Shown: piece by piece, positions 1 to 8,560 of the stretch
How the letters are laid out: the number at the start of each line of letters is the position of its first letter
Numbering within the stretch: the stretch's first letter is position 1
Assembly (NCBI RefSeq): GCF_007827275.1
Contig: NZ_VISE01000001.1
Location: forward strand, 3,286,001 to 3,350,000
From: Gillisia sp. Hel_I_86
GTDB taxonomy: Bacteria; Bacteroidota; Bacteroidia; Flavobacteriales; Flavobacteriaceae
Length of the DNA stretch: 64,000 nt
Direction of reading: 5' to 3'
Notes under the pieces: model-generated
The model's input: the letters and a program-made list of their open reading frames with translations, nothing else
What the model was told of the DNA's origin: nothing
The model's database searches: none
Program-made: the position numbers and the translations under genes

Positions 1-629
1 TGGTGACTACCGTAAATTCTGAAGTAGATCGGGTTTCCATGCATGGTCTTCGAATTGAATTGTTGAAACGTCAGGCAGCTAGTCTTGAAATACCGTTACA
101 GCTAATAGCGTTGAATGGCACGGTTTCTATGAAGGAATATAATGCTGTCATGATTAGTATTGTTAACCAATTGAAAACGGAAGGTTATTCAAATGCTATA
201 TTTGGGGATATATTTTTGGAAGATCTTAGAAAGTATAGAGAAGATCAATTGAACAATATTGGAATCAAGACTGTTTTTCCATTATGGAAAAAAGATACAA
301 AGGAATTAATCCTCAAATTTATCAACCTTGGGTTTAAAGCCATTACAGTTTGTGTAAATGCAAAAGTATTGGATAAATCTTTCTGTGGAAGGGAAATTGA
401 TTTGGGATTTATAGAGAGCTTGCCAGAAAGTGTTGATCCTTGTGGAGAGCATGGAGAATTTCATACTTTTGTGTATGATGGGCCTAATTTTAAAGAGCCT
501 GTAGGATTTGAAGTAGGAGAAATTATCGAAAGAAAATATACGCCTTATAAAACCGATAATGATTGTTTTAAAAACAATGTCCAATCTTGGGATACCGCTT
601 TTTGGTATTGTGATCTCCTCCCGAAATAA
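1..629 (+). CDS. Diphthine--ammonia ligase family protein (5' truncated by window edge)
   Basis: The C-terminal ~209 residues of a Dph6-type ATP-pyrophosphatase domain protein are present. The reading frame is open to base 1, so the PP-loop (SGGKDS-like) N-terminus lies outside the window and the GTG at base 3 is not the real start. Recognisable family segments are TTVNSEVDRVSMHGLR, IFGDIFLEDLR, CVNAKVLD and the C-terminal DPCGEHGEFHTFVYDGP. In archaea and eukaryotes the family amidates diphthine; bacteria lack diphthamide, so the bacterial substrate is unknown. A strong hairpin with a T tract follows directly. Confidence 0.85.
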   Translation, partial: VTTVNSEVDRVSMHGLRIELLKRQAASLEIPLQLIALNGTVSMKEYNAVMISIVNQLKTEGYSNAIFGDIFLEDLRKYREDQLNNIGIKTVFPLWKKDTKELILKFINLGFKAITVCVNAKVLDKSFCGREIDLGFIESLPESVDPCGEHGEFHTFVYDGPNFKEPVGFEVGEIIERKYTPYKTDNDCFKNNVQSWDTAFWYCDLLPK

Positions 630-634
630 AATAA

Positions 635-662
635 AAAAGCTCCGATATTACGGAGCTTTTTG
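635..662 (+). terminator. Rho-independent terminator
   Basis: The stem AGCTCCG / CGGAGCT has a short ATATTA loop and is flanked by A and T runs. It lies about 6 bases after the stop of the diphthine-ammonia-ligase-like gene. Confidence 0.85.
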
Positions 663-696
663 TTGTAACCTATATAATGATGCTAATTAGATAGCT

Positions 697-737
697 TGGT
701 CGAAGGTTCAAAAACATCTCGACTACGCTGGATGTTA
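697..737. repeat. Dispersed intergenic repeat, CTCGACTACGCT type
   Basis: It contains GGTCGAAGG followed by CTCGACTACGCTGGATGT. The same module occurs near 9245-9293 and 31130-31185 and, in diverged form, near 37101. It is non-coding. Confidence 0.6.
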
Positions 738-778
738 CATTTTAAATATTATTATTAGAATATAATATAAAAATAGTT

Positions 779-2170
779 TTATAAATGGATCACTTCATCG
801 TAAGCTGCGGCAACAGCTTCCATCACTGCTTCACTCATAGTTGGATGTGGGTGAATAGTTTTTAAAACTTCATGTCCTGTAGTTTCCAATTTTCTTCCTA
901 GAACTGCTTCCGCGATCATATCGGTTACTCCGGCACCTATCATATGGCAACCTAGCCATTCGCCATATTTGGCATCGAAAATCACTTTTACGAACCCATC
1001 TGGAGTTCCTGCAGCTTTCGCTTTTCCTGAAGCTGAAAAAGGGAACTTCCCAATCTTCAACTCATATCCAGCTTCTTTAGCTTGCTTTTCAGTCATTCCC
1101 ACCGACGCAATTTCTGGAGTAGCATAGGTACATCCGGGAATGTTTCCATAGTCTATCGCTTCCACATGAACTCCTGCGATCTTTTCTACACAAGTAATAC
1201 CTTCTGCAGATGCTACGTGCGCCAGTGCTGGACCATCCACGACGTCTCCAATCGCATAAATTCCTGCAACGTTTGTTTGGTACCACTCGTTTACAACGAT
1301 TTTATCTCTATCGGTCTTAATGCCCAGTTCTTCCAAACCTATATTTTCAATATTGGTTTTTATACCAACTGCGGAAAGTACGATCTCTGCTTCTAAAGTT
1401 TCTTCGCCTTTTTTGGTCTTAACTTTGGCTTTTATTATTTTTCCTGAAGTATCCACACTCTCTACAGAAGAATTCGTCATTACCTTGATTCCGGCTTTCT
1501 TTACACTTCTTTCAAACTGTTTGGATATTTCTTCGTCTTCCAAAGGCACTAAATTGGGAAGGAATTCCACCAAAGTCACTTCTGTGCCCATGGCATTGTA
1601 AAAATGGGCAAATTCAACTCCAATTGCTCCAGAACCCACCACGATCATGGATTTTGGTTGTGTCTTTAAAGTCATTGCTTCTCGATACCCAATTACTTTT
1701 TTACCATCTTGTTTAAGATTTGGCAATTCCCTGGATCTGGCGCCGGTTGCCACGATTATATGGTCTGCTTCAACGTCTTTGGTCTTATTATCCTTATCTG
1801 TAACCTGAACTTTTTTTCCAACTTTAAGTTTTCCAAAACCTTCAATAACATCAATTTTGTTCTTCTTCATTAAGAACTGAACTCCTTTGCTCATACTATC
1901 GGCCACATCCCTACTGCGTTTTACTACAGCACTAAAATCTTTATCGGGTTTTTCAAGGCTAAGTCCGTAGTCCTCGGCATGTTTTAAATAATCGAATACC
2001 TGAGCACTTTTAAGCAATGCTTTTGTTGGAATACACCCCCAATTTAAGCATACCCCCCCAAGGCTTTCCTTTTCGATGATTGCGGTTTTAAAACCAAGTT
2101 GTGAAGCGCGAATTGCGGTAACGTAACCTCCTGGGCCACTTCCTAGAACAATGATATCGTATTTACTCAT
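779..2170 (-). CDS. lpd: Dihydrolipoyl dehydrogenase (E3)
   Basis: FAD- and NAD-dependent E3 component of 2-oxoacid dehydrogenase complexes; it re-oxidises dihydrolipoyl groups in the cytoplasm. The 463 residues are the normal length. Visible features are the N-terminal FAD-binding GxGxxG (GSGPGGY, about residue 10), the redox pair C41/C46 in GGVCLNWGCIPTK, an NAD-binding GSGAIGVEF, the second FAD motif AIGDV, and the C-terminal HPHPTMSEA with the catalytic His-Glu. It stands alone here without E1 or E2 genes, so I cannot say which complex it serves. Confidence 0.97.
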   Translation of the reverse strand: MSKYDIIVLGSGPGGYVTAIRASQLGFKTAIIEKESLGGVCLNWGCIPTKALLKSAQVFDYLKHAEDYGLSLEKPDKDFSAVVKRSRDVADSMSKGVQFLMKKNKIDVIEGFGKLKVGKKVQVTDKDNKTKDVEADHIIVATGARSRELPNLKQDGKKVIGYREAMTLKTQPKSMIVVGSGAIGVEFAHFYNAMGTEVTLVEFLPNLVPLEDEEISKQFERSVKKAGIKVMTNSSVESVDTSGKIIKAKVKTKKGEETLEAEIVLSAVGIKTNIENIGLEELGIKTDRDKIVVNEWYQTNVAGIYAIGDVVDGPALAHVASAEGITCVEKIAGVHVEAIDYGNIPGCTYATPEIASVGMTEKQAKEAGYELKIGKFPFSASGKAKAAGTPDGFVKVIFDAKYGEWLGCHMIGAGVTDMIAEAVLGRKLETTGHEVLKTIHPHPTMSEAVMEAVAAAYDEVIHL

Positions 2171-2827
2171 ATTTCGAAATTTTTATGACATTTTTAGAAG
2201 TAGCGAATTTAAGGAATCTAAGCCTAAATTGAAAGGATTGGAATTAGTGAAATTTTAAATATTAATAATCATTGACGTCTGGTTAAAGATTAAAGACCGC
2301 TTTGCTCAAAGAAACAAGAACAAAGACTGGATTTTAACTATGTGAAAAATGAATGTTTTGATCTGTACTGGTTCTTCAAACAGAAAAAATAATTCTGTGC
2401 GGCAATAGTAAGCCCCAACTATTGAAAACCGTCTAAATCTGCGTTGTTTCCAGGCTCACCCAAATTTAGGATTTTTTTACCGGACACTACTGATTAATAA
2501 TAAATGTATATCCATTTTCTTAGAATAAAATTTTGAAAATATTGTTCGCAGCGGGAGTTTTAGGTTCTCCTCTATACTTAATTAGATGCCGAAACACGTT
2601 CAGCATGATAAAAAAATAGAAGTTGCTGGTTAAAAAAACAGTAATAGGGACAAAAGCGGTTATACAGTAAAATCAAGAATCTTGGGGCAAGCCCGCGAGG
2701 TATGTTTTGGAAAATATTTTTAAAAATTGCGAGGCAAGCATCGAGGAATTAAACCCTCAATGAGGGATTAAAAATGGCTCTTTCAGTTAGAAAGAGCCAT
2801 AGAAAATATATCCTATTATAGGAGAGC
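2171..2827. other. Long intergenic region with repeat fragments, no gene seen
   Basis: No supported reading frame is present. It holds ATTGACGTCT (2271-2280, a boundary motif shared with repeats at 37 and 43 kb), a GCCGAAACACGTTCAGCATGA segment at 2588-2608 related to the GTCATGCTGAAC repeat family, and a GGCAAGC-rich stretch (about 2685-2767) ending in CCTCAATGAGG. It separates the lpd promoter side from the 3' end of the collagen-like lipoprotein gene. Confidence 0.6.
2770..2802 (-). terminator. Terminator of the collagen-like lipoprotein gene
   Basis: An 11-bp perfect stem (ATGGCTCTTTC / GAAAGAGCCAT) with an AGTTA loop. On the minus strand it is followed by a T run. It lies 28 bases past the stop codon. 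Confidence 0.8.
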
Positions 2828-3397
2828 CTAATTTGCTTTAATAACATCTGCTTCCCTAATATTCAATGCCTTCATTACGGCATTCATATTATTTAAATCT
2901 AACTGTTGCCTAGTCTGAGCGAAATTTGCTGGTAAAACAATAATCCTGAATTTTTGATTCAATCTAAAAGCTGGAGCTAATGCAGCGAAATCTAAGGGTG
3001 TACCATCTGTATTGATCCCGTCTATAAATATATATACATCTTCGTAAGTGAAGTCAAAATTATATTGAACAGTTTTATTGCTTAAGAAGTATGTTTGAGG
3101 TAGAGGATTATATATTTCAACGGGATTTCCGTTAGAGTCTTCCCCATCGGAGGCTTTTACGTATACTAATACAGCATCCGATTCAAGTACCTCTAAATTT
3201 ATTTCAGGATCATTAAAAAATAATTCAAGTGTATAGGAATTAGCAGCTGTAAAATCTCCAGTCAAATCAATTGCGGTTCCAATAAAACCATTTTCTCCAG
3301 AGGGCCCAGGAGGTCCAGGAGGTCCTTGTACGCTATCATCGGAACACGAGACGAGTGCAAAAAAAGCACATATAATAAGAGTAGCTGATTTTTTCAT
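2828..3397 (-). CDS. Collagen-like-repeat lipoprotein, function unknown
   Basis: A 189-residue putative lipoprotein with lipobox ALVSC (Cys19) and a short tether. The tether leads into a Gly-X-Y stretch (QGPPGPPGPSGENG, residues ~24-37) and then a ~150-residue beta-rich C-terminal domain without a known motif. Flavobacteria carry many short lipoproteins with a few collagen-like triplets ahead of an exported domain, usually annotated as hypothetical or collagen-like. It is the last gene of a reverse-strand run, 16 bp after the cytoplasmic msrB, and may share its transcript. Role unknown, though surface exposure is likely. Confidence 0.75.
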   Translation of the reverse strand: MKKSATLIICAFFALVSCSDDSVQGPPGPPGPSGENGFIGTAIDLTGDFTAANSYTLELFFNDPEINLEVLESDAVLVYVKASDGEDSNGNPVEIYNPLPQTYFLSNKTVQYNFDFTYEDVYIFIDGINTDGTPLDFAALAPAFRLNQKFRIIVLPANFAQTRQQLDLNNMNAVMKALNIREADVIKAN

Positions 3398-3413
3398 AAT
3401 TTGATTTTTAAGG

Positions 3414-3812
3414 TTATGGTTTTTTATTAAAATCTATACTTGCTGAATTTACACAAAATCTTTGACCCGTGGGGGTAGGGCCATCATTAAATACATGACC
3501 TAAATGACTTCCACAATTGGCGCAAAGAACCTCTGTTCTTAGCATTCCAAATGTTTTGTCCTGCACATATTCTATAGTTCCTTCTATGGCATCATCGAAA
3601 CTTGGCCATCCGCAACCGCTTTCAAATTTATGGTTGCTTTCAAAGAGTTTTGTTTTGCAGGCCGCACATTGATATTCCCCATGCTCGAAATGAAGATTGT
3701 ATTTCCCGGAATTTGGAGTTTCGGTTCCTTTCTGCCTAAGCACCCTGTATTGTTCTTCAGAAAGTTCTTGCTTCCATTCTTCTTCCGATTTTTCTATAGT
3801 ATACTTTTTCAT
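3414..3812 (-). CDS. msrB: Peptide-methionine (R)-S-oxide reductase, cytoplasmic
   Basis: Reduces methionine-R-sulfoxide in proteins. The 132 residues cover the single SelR domain. Both zinc-binding pairs are intact (C49/C52 in CAAC, C97/C100 in CANC), the catalytic Cys is C120 in GQRFCVNS, and C67 in SGCGWPSFD is a likely resolving Cys. There is no signal peptide. It lies 11 bp downstream of a second, exported MsrB paralogue, so the pair probably protects the cytoplasm and envelope respectively. Confidence 0.96.
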   Translation of the reverse strand: MKKYTIEKSEEEWKQELSEEQYRVLRQKGTETPNSGKYNLHFEHGEYQCAACKTKLFESNHKFESGCGWPSFDDAIEGTIEYVQDKTFGMLRTEVLCANCGSHLGHVFNDGPTPTGQRFCVNSASIDFNKKP

Positions 3813-3823
3813 TTTAAATATTC

Positions 3824-4327
3824 TTATTTTGTTTCAGGAATAAACTTCATCGCATCTCCGTTGATGCAATGTCTTTTTCCGGTGGTTCCCTGTGGGCCAT
3901 CATTGAATAAATGCCCTAAATGCCCTCCACAAGTTGCACAATGAATTTCATCTCTGGAGTAGCCCAATTTGGCATCCGATCCCATGGCAATTCCGCCTTC
4001 GATGGCTCTATCAAAACTTGGCCATCCCGTTCCGCTATCAAATTTATGTGCTGTTTTATACAATTCAGTACCATCGGCAGCACATACGAATGTTCCTGGC
4101 TTTTTAATATCGTTCAATTCGCTGGAAAAAGGCCTTTCTGTCCCTGCTTCCCTCAATATGTGGTATTGTGCAGGAGTTAAAATCCCTTTCCATTCAGCAT
4201 CTGTTTTTGATACTTCAAAAGTAGCAGCTACATCTTTTTTTGAATTTGCTTCAGATTTGTTTTTTTGAGCACTGCTATTACAGCTAACAGCTACAATTGC
4301 TAAAAATGCAAAAAATAGATTTTTCAT
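3824..4327 (-). CDS. msrB: Exported lipoprotein MsrB paralogue
   Basis: A 167-residue SelR-domain protein with a lipobox (VAVSC, Cys16), so probably tethered in the envelope. The catalytic Cys is kept (C154 in KRHCINGD). The zinc site is incomplete: the second pair C130/C133 (CATC) is present, but the first pair reads C-A-A-D (C82, D85). The usual resolving position reads SGTGW instead of SGCGW. It therefore differs from its neighbour in metal binding and probably in how its disulfide or sulfenate is recycled. Part of the reverse-strand run with the alpha/beta hydrolase 26 bp upstream. Confidence 0.93.
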   Translation of the reverse strand: MKNLFFAFLAIVAVSCNSSAQKNKSEANSKKDVAATFEVSKTDAEWKGILTPAQYHILREAGTERPFSSELNDIKKPGTFVCAADGTELYKTAHKFDSGTGWPSFDRAIEGGIAMGSDAKLGYSRDEIHCATCGGHLGHLFNDGPQGTTGKRHCINGDAMKFIPETK

Positions 4328-4353
4328 GTTTTTTATTGTTAAAACTACAAAGA

Positions 4354-5223
4354 TTATACCGCTATGAATGTTGTTATTTTGTTAATTACTTCAGGATCCC
4401 CTAAAATCTTTCGGTGTCCTAATCCTTGGGTGATATATAACTGACTCTTGCTTAGATTGTTGGCTATTTCGTGAGCAGAACTCACATGGACATCTACATC
4501 GTCTTCATCATGGATCACCAATGTAGGTATTTTTACTGCTTCCGCAGAAAATGCCCCGGAATAATTATCCATATCCTCCCCGAATTTTGAATCGAAATAG
4601 GCTTTCATTTTTATAGCCACTTTTTCATTCAGCTGCATATTTTTTGCAAAGTCCTTTGTAATATGGGTAACGCTGTTGGCTGTCCCTATAATTATCAATT
4701 TGTTTAGGGAAATGCCATTTTTTACTGCTCTTAAAATGGACATACCGCCCAATGAATGACCTATGCCGGCATGAAAAGGCCCATATAATTTATCTAGGTG
4801 ATGGATAGATTCAATAAAAAAGGGCATCATGCTAATTTTTCCTGGTGCATTTCCATGGGCCGGGGCATCGAAACTTACGGTACTAAACCCTTTTTGAACA
4901 AGCTCTTTGGCGATAGCTGCCATTTGCGTCCCAGTACCGCTCCAGCCATGAATCAACAAAATTTTATTTTTGGATTCCCCATAATGATATACTACAATAT
5001 CCCTATTTATGGAAGGAACGGTGATAGTTTCTTTAATGGAGTTTAGATCCATTTCTTTTTCCCTTTCAGGTAATTTATATTTAAACGGAGTTAGGAAAAG
5101 CCTTGCTGCAAAACGGCTTGCTATAAATGGTGAGATGGCAGTTAAAACCTTACCAGTTACCAAAAGGTATTTCGGTGCGAGTAAAACTTGCACCGGTTTC
5201 TTTTTTTCTATTGTTTGAGACAT
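4354..5223 (-). CDS. Alpha/beta hydrolase
   Basis: A 289-residue single-domain alpha/beta hydrolase. The oxyanion region is LIHGWSGTG, the nucleophile elbow is GHSLGG (GxSxG, Ser at about residue 158), a late-strand Asp lies in VIHDEDDVDV, and the catalytic His is probably in GLGHRKIL near the C-terminus. A hydrophobic N-terminal segment could associate with membrane. Substrate unknown; esterase or lipase activity is likely. First gene of the run leading into the two msrB genes. Confidence 0.85.
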   Translation of the reverse strand: MSQTIEKKKPVQVLLAPKYLLVTGKVLTAISPFIASRFAARLFLTPFKYKLPEREKEMDLNSIKETITVPSINRDIVVYHYGESKNKILLIHGWSGTGTQMAAIAKELVQKGFSTVSFDAPAHGNAPGKISMMPFFIESIHHLDKLYGPFHAGIGHSLGGMSILRAVKNGISLNKLIIIGTANSVTHITKDFAKNMQLNEKVAIKMKAYFDSKFGEDMDNYSGAFSAEAVKIPTLVIHDEDDVDVHVSSAHEIANNLSKSQLYITQGLGHRKILGDPEVINKITTFIAV

Positions 5224-5401
5224 AAAATTAATTGGGAAAGCGAAGTTAATTAAAATTTAGGGATCTAAAATTTAGAATGAATAAAGGAGGTGATTTTATT
5301 AATGGTATCATTTTTGAAAATATGTAATTGTTAAAGCAAACATAAACCTTCTTTAATTGAGACTGTTGTTTTGTATTTTTATCAACCTAAAACCAAAAAT
5401 C

Positions 5402-6223
5402 ATGAGAATTAAAAATTTATTTATAGCAGTTTTTGCTGTGATGGTAATGCTTGGTTGTAAAACCAACCCCTTTACTGGAAAAAAGAATTTGAATTTTGTA
5501 TCCAACGAACAAATTTTTCCTGCCGCATTTGCGCAGTACGATCAGTTTTTATCTGAAAACAAGGTAGTTACCGGAACTTCTGAAGCAAATATGGTAAAAA
5601 ATGTAGGTCAGAAAATAGTAACTGCATCCGAGAGATATTTAAATGCGAATGGATACCAAGGATATTTAAAGGATTTTGCTTGGGAATTTAATTTAGTAGA
5701 TGATGAGGCTGTGAACGCTTGGGCGATGCCAGGAGGAAAGGTAGTAGCCTATACGGGTATTTTACCAGTAGCTGGAGATGAAACCGGCTTGGCCGTAGTA
5801 ATGGCTCATGAGGTTGCACATGCTTTGGCAGATCATGGCGCACAACGTATGAGTGCCGCACAATTACAACAATTGGGTGCAGTTGCTGGTAGTGTAGCAG
5901 TAAGTGGAAGAAGCCAACAAACCCAGCAAATTTTTGCGCAAGCTTACGGATTAGGTTCGCAAGTGGGGGTAATGTTGCCGTTTAGCAGAAGCAATGAAAC
6001 GGAAGCAGATAGAATTGGATTAACATTGATGGCTATTGCAGGATATAACCCAGATGAAGCTGCAGATTTATGGAGAAGAATGGCCGCACAGAGTGATGGT
6101 AAAGCTCCACCAGAATTTTTAAGTACCCACCCATCCTCTCAAACCAGGATTAACAATCTTACTAAATGGGCTCCAGAAGCTAGGGCGGAAGCAAAAAAAT
6201 ATGGAGTAACTTCGTTTAAATAG
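5402..6223 (+). CDS. M48 family metallopeptidase lipoprotein (BepA/LoiP-like)
   Basis: A 273-residue envelope zinc protease. I chose the ATG at 5402 because it gives a lipoprotein signal (VMLGC, Cys19); an in-frame TTG at 5357 would add 15 residues ahead of the signal. The zinc motif is HEVAHALADH, the third ligand lies in NETEADRIGL, and STHPSSQTRI is the typical M48 C-terminal motif. Homologues degrade or assist misfolded outer-membrane proteins. A terminator follows before the next gene. Confidence 0.93.
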   Translation: MRIKNLFIAVFAVMVMLGCKTNPFTGKKNLNFVSNEQIFPAAFAQYDQFLSENKVVTGTSEANMVKNVGQKIVTASERYLNANGYQGYLKDFAWEFNLVDDEAVNAWAMPGGKVVAYTGILPVAGDETGLAVVMAHEVAHALADHGAQRMSAAQLQQLGAVAGSVAVSGRSQQTQQIFAQAYGLGSQVGVMLPFSRSNETEADRIGLTLMAIAGYNPDEAADLWRRMAAQSDGKAPPEFLSTHPSSQTRINNLTKWAPEARAEAKKYGVTSFK

Positions 6224-6243
6224 GATCTTTATTATAACTTTTT

Positions 6244-6277
6244 TGAAAGCCGTTCTCTTAGAGCGGCTTTTTTTTTA
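6244..6277 (+). terminator. Rho-independent terminator
   Basis: Stem AAAGCCG / CGGCTTT with an inner CTC/GAG extension and a run of nine T residues, between the M48 gene and the transporter start at 6288. Confidence 0.85.
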
Positions 6278-6287
6278 TTTTTAAAAA

Positions 6288-7622
6288 ATGAAATATCCTC
6301 CTAAAGGAAGTAAGAAATTATTAAATGCTTGGGCATTTTATGATTGGGCCAACTCTGTTTACAGTTTGGTGATCGCTTCCGCAATCTTTCCCATATTTTA
6401 TGGTGCTATCACCATCGTAAAAGATAGCAATGGTAAAATCGTAGACGATACCATAAGATTTATGGGATTTAATTTCAATAACGATTCCCTGATTAGTTAT
6501 GTTACTGCTTTGGCCTTTTTGGTGGTTTCTATTTTCAGTCCTTTTTTATCTGGGATCTCAGATTATGTAGGGAATAAAAAGTCCTTTTTGAAGTTTTTCT
6601 GCTATTTGGGAGCTGTATCTTGTATTGGACTTTTTTGGTTTAGCCTGGATTTCCTTTGGTTTGGACTATTGTGCTATTTTTTCGCTCTTATTGGCTTCTG
6701 GTCCAGTTTGGTGTTTTATAATTCATATTTACCAGATATCGCCTTTCCAGAGCAGCAAGATAAAATTAGTGCGAAAGGTTTTTCCTTGGGATATATTGGA
6801 AGTGTTATTCTATTGATCATTTGTTTGATATTGATAATGAAATACGATTGGTTTGGATTTGAAGATCCAGGTTTACCTACTAGATTATCCTTTGTATTAA
6901 CAGGGGTTTGGTGGATTGGATTTAGCCAATATACCTACAAGTATTTACCCAAAGGGAATAAGAAGGAAAAGCTTACAAGGAACGTTCTTTTTAATGGGTT
7001 TAAAGAAATAAATAAAATCTGGTTTGCACTTAAGCATCAGGTAAGATTGAGTAGATATTTATTGGCATTTTTCACCTACAGTATGGCGGTTCAAACCATT
7101 ATGCTGATTGCAACTTATTTTGGGATCGAAGAATTGGATTGGGGAGAGCAGGATACAACAACTGGTCTAATAGTAAGTATTTTATTGATACAATTGGTTG
7201 CTATTGCTGGAGCAACCTTAACATCCCGAATAGCCATAAAAATAGGAAATATTAAAACCCTTATATATTTAAATATTTTCTGGATCCTTATATGTATTTA
7301 TGCCTATTTCATAATCACCCCACAGGAGTTTTATGTTGCTGCGGCAGCCGTAGGCCTTGTAATGGGTGGAATTCAAGCCTTATCCCGTTCTACGTATTCC
7401 AAAATGATTCCCGAGAACACGTTGGATACGGCAAGTTATTTTAGTTTTTACGATGTTTCTGAAAAGATTGGGATTGTAATAGGGATGTCGATGTACGGAA
7501 TTGTAGCGCAATTAACAGGAAGTGTTCGAAATGCCATATTGTTTTTAATCGTGTTTTTTGTTACTGGGGTATTTTTGTTGTTGCGAGTACCAAAAGTTAA
7601 TGACCCTGTAAAAGTTAGTTAA
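6288..7622 (+). CDS. MFS transporter, UMF1 / Atg22-like family
   Basis: A 444-residue polytopic inner-membrane protein with about 12 hydrophobic segments. The N-terminus KLLNAWAFYDWANSVYSLVI is the hallmark of the UMF1 (Atg22-like) branch of the major facilitator superfamily. The FSLGYIGSVILL and GGIQALSRSTYSKMIP segments also fit; in yeast the relative Atg22 exports amino acids from the vacuole. The bacterial substrate is not known. It begins 11 bp after the previous gene's terminator, and its last codons form half of a long hairpin. Confidence 0.9.
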   Translation: MKYPPKGSKKLLNAWAFYDWANSVYSLVIASAIFPIFYGAITIVKDSNGKIVDDTIRFMGFNFNNDSLISYVTALAFLVVSIFSPFLSGISDYVGNKKSFLKFFCYLGAVSCIGLFWFSLDFLWFGLLCYFFALIGFWSSLVFYNSYLPDIAFPEQQDKISAKGFSLGYIGSVILLIICLILIMKYDWFGFEDPGLPTRLSFVLTGVWWIGFSQYTYKYLPKGNKKEKLTRNVLFNGFKEINKIWFALKHQVRLSRYLLAFFTYSMAVQTIMLIATYFGIEELDWGEQDTTTGLIVSILLIQLVAIAGATLTSRIAIKIGNIKTLIYLNIFWILICIYAYFIITPQEFYVAAAAVGLVMGGIQALSRSTYSKMIPENTLDTASYFSFYDVSEKIGIVIGMSMYGIVAQLTGSVRNAILFLIVFFVTGVFLLLRVPKVNDPVKVS

Positions 7623-7638
7623 CTCTTACAGGGTCATT
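7599..7638 (+). terminator. Perfect 13-bp hairpin spanning the transporter stop codon
   Basis: AATGACCCTGTAA (7599-7611) is exactly complementary to TTACAGGGTCATT (7626-7638). The stop codon at 7620-7622 lies in the loop. There is no strong T tract, so it may act as an mRNA 3' stabilising structure rather than a classic terminator. Confidence 0.6.
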
Positions 7639-7683
7639 AATCTTAACTGTGAAATGTTTATCCGTTTTTTGTCATTATAGTAA

Positions 7684-7798
7684 TCTCGTCACGCTGAATT
7701 TATTTCAGGGTCTCAACTTTTGTATTGAATTACTTTGTTAAGGGATTCTTCACTGCGTTCGGAATGGCGTCTTTATAAGTTTATCATAGTTTACGGAT
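7684..7798. repeat. Dispersed repeat cluster (ATTTATTTCAGGGTCTCAA type)
   Basis: CACGCTGAATTTATTTCAGGGTCTCAA-type sequence is followed by a second module GGATTCTTCACTGCGTTCGGAATGGCGTC and then TTTACGGATA. The same order (CAGGGTCTCAA, then an AATGACGT-like segment, then TTTACGGATA) recurs at 23238-23351. It lies just upstream of the transposase fragment. Confidence 0.6.
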
Positions 7799-7852
7799 AA
7801 TCAAAATGCTATTATTAACTGATGTTACGCACAAAAGTATTAAATTCCATTT

Positions 7853-8560
7853 ATGAATGTTAATAACCTTTTAGACTTATATACTGGTTATTTGTTGGTT
7901 ACACCGACTTATATTACAGCGACCGGTTTGTCATTAATGACGGGTAATAGTGTTGGTCATGAGCAAATAACGCGGTTGCTGCTATCCAGTAAAATAGACT
8001 CAAGAACCTTGTGGTTGGAAACTAAAGCTATGGTTCACGAAATTAGGTCATCAGAAGGGTTGTTGATTATTGACGATTCCATTGAGCCCAAAAAACACAC
8101 AAAAACCAATCCTTTAATAAATTGGCACTACGACCATTGTAGCGGTAAAAACGTTAAAGGTGTAAATTTTGTGAGTTCCTATTATTATAGTCCCAAGTAT
8201 GATATTGGCCTCCCTGTAGGTGTTGAGTTTGTAAAGAAAGATGTAGCCGTTTTAAACAAAAAAAGGAAACCTACTTTTAAAAACAAGGAAACCAAGAACG
8301 AAATGATGCGCCGCATGGTGGTACAAGCAAACCACAACATAGGTTTTAAGTATGTTTTGGCAGACAGCTGGTTTTCATCGTCAGAGAATATGAGCTGTAT
8401 CGCACAAGACTGCAATTCAGATTTTATAATGGCCCTTAAATCAAACAGGGCCGTAGCATTGAGCGAACAAGATAAAGCAAAGGGCATTTATCAAAGTATT
8501 GAATCGTTAACGCTGGAAGAGCGTACTATGTCAGTTTATTTGCCAATGCAATACGAATGA
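7853..8560 (+). pseudogene. Truncated DDE transposase (IS4/IS701-like)
   Basis: An N-terminal ~230 residues of an insertion-sequence transposase. The first DDE Asp is in LLIIDDSIEPKK and the second in YVLADSWFSSSENM; the region carrying the final Glu is missing. The last residues (about from 8535) read through into the 3' remnant of an opposite-strand integrase, so a deletion or rearrangement fused the two. A GATGTTACGCAC sequence about 30 bases upstream could mark the old left end, but no matching right end is visible. Almost certainly inactive. Confidence 0.8.

Noticed and set aside
5357-5401. Upstream 15-residue extension of the M48 protease
   Set aside because: It would put MRLLFCIFINLKPKI ahead of a good lipoprotein signal peptide; the internal ATG at 5402 is better.
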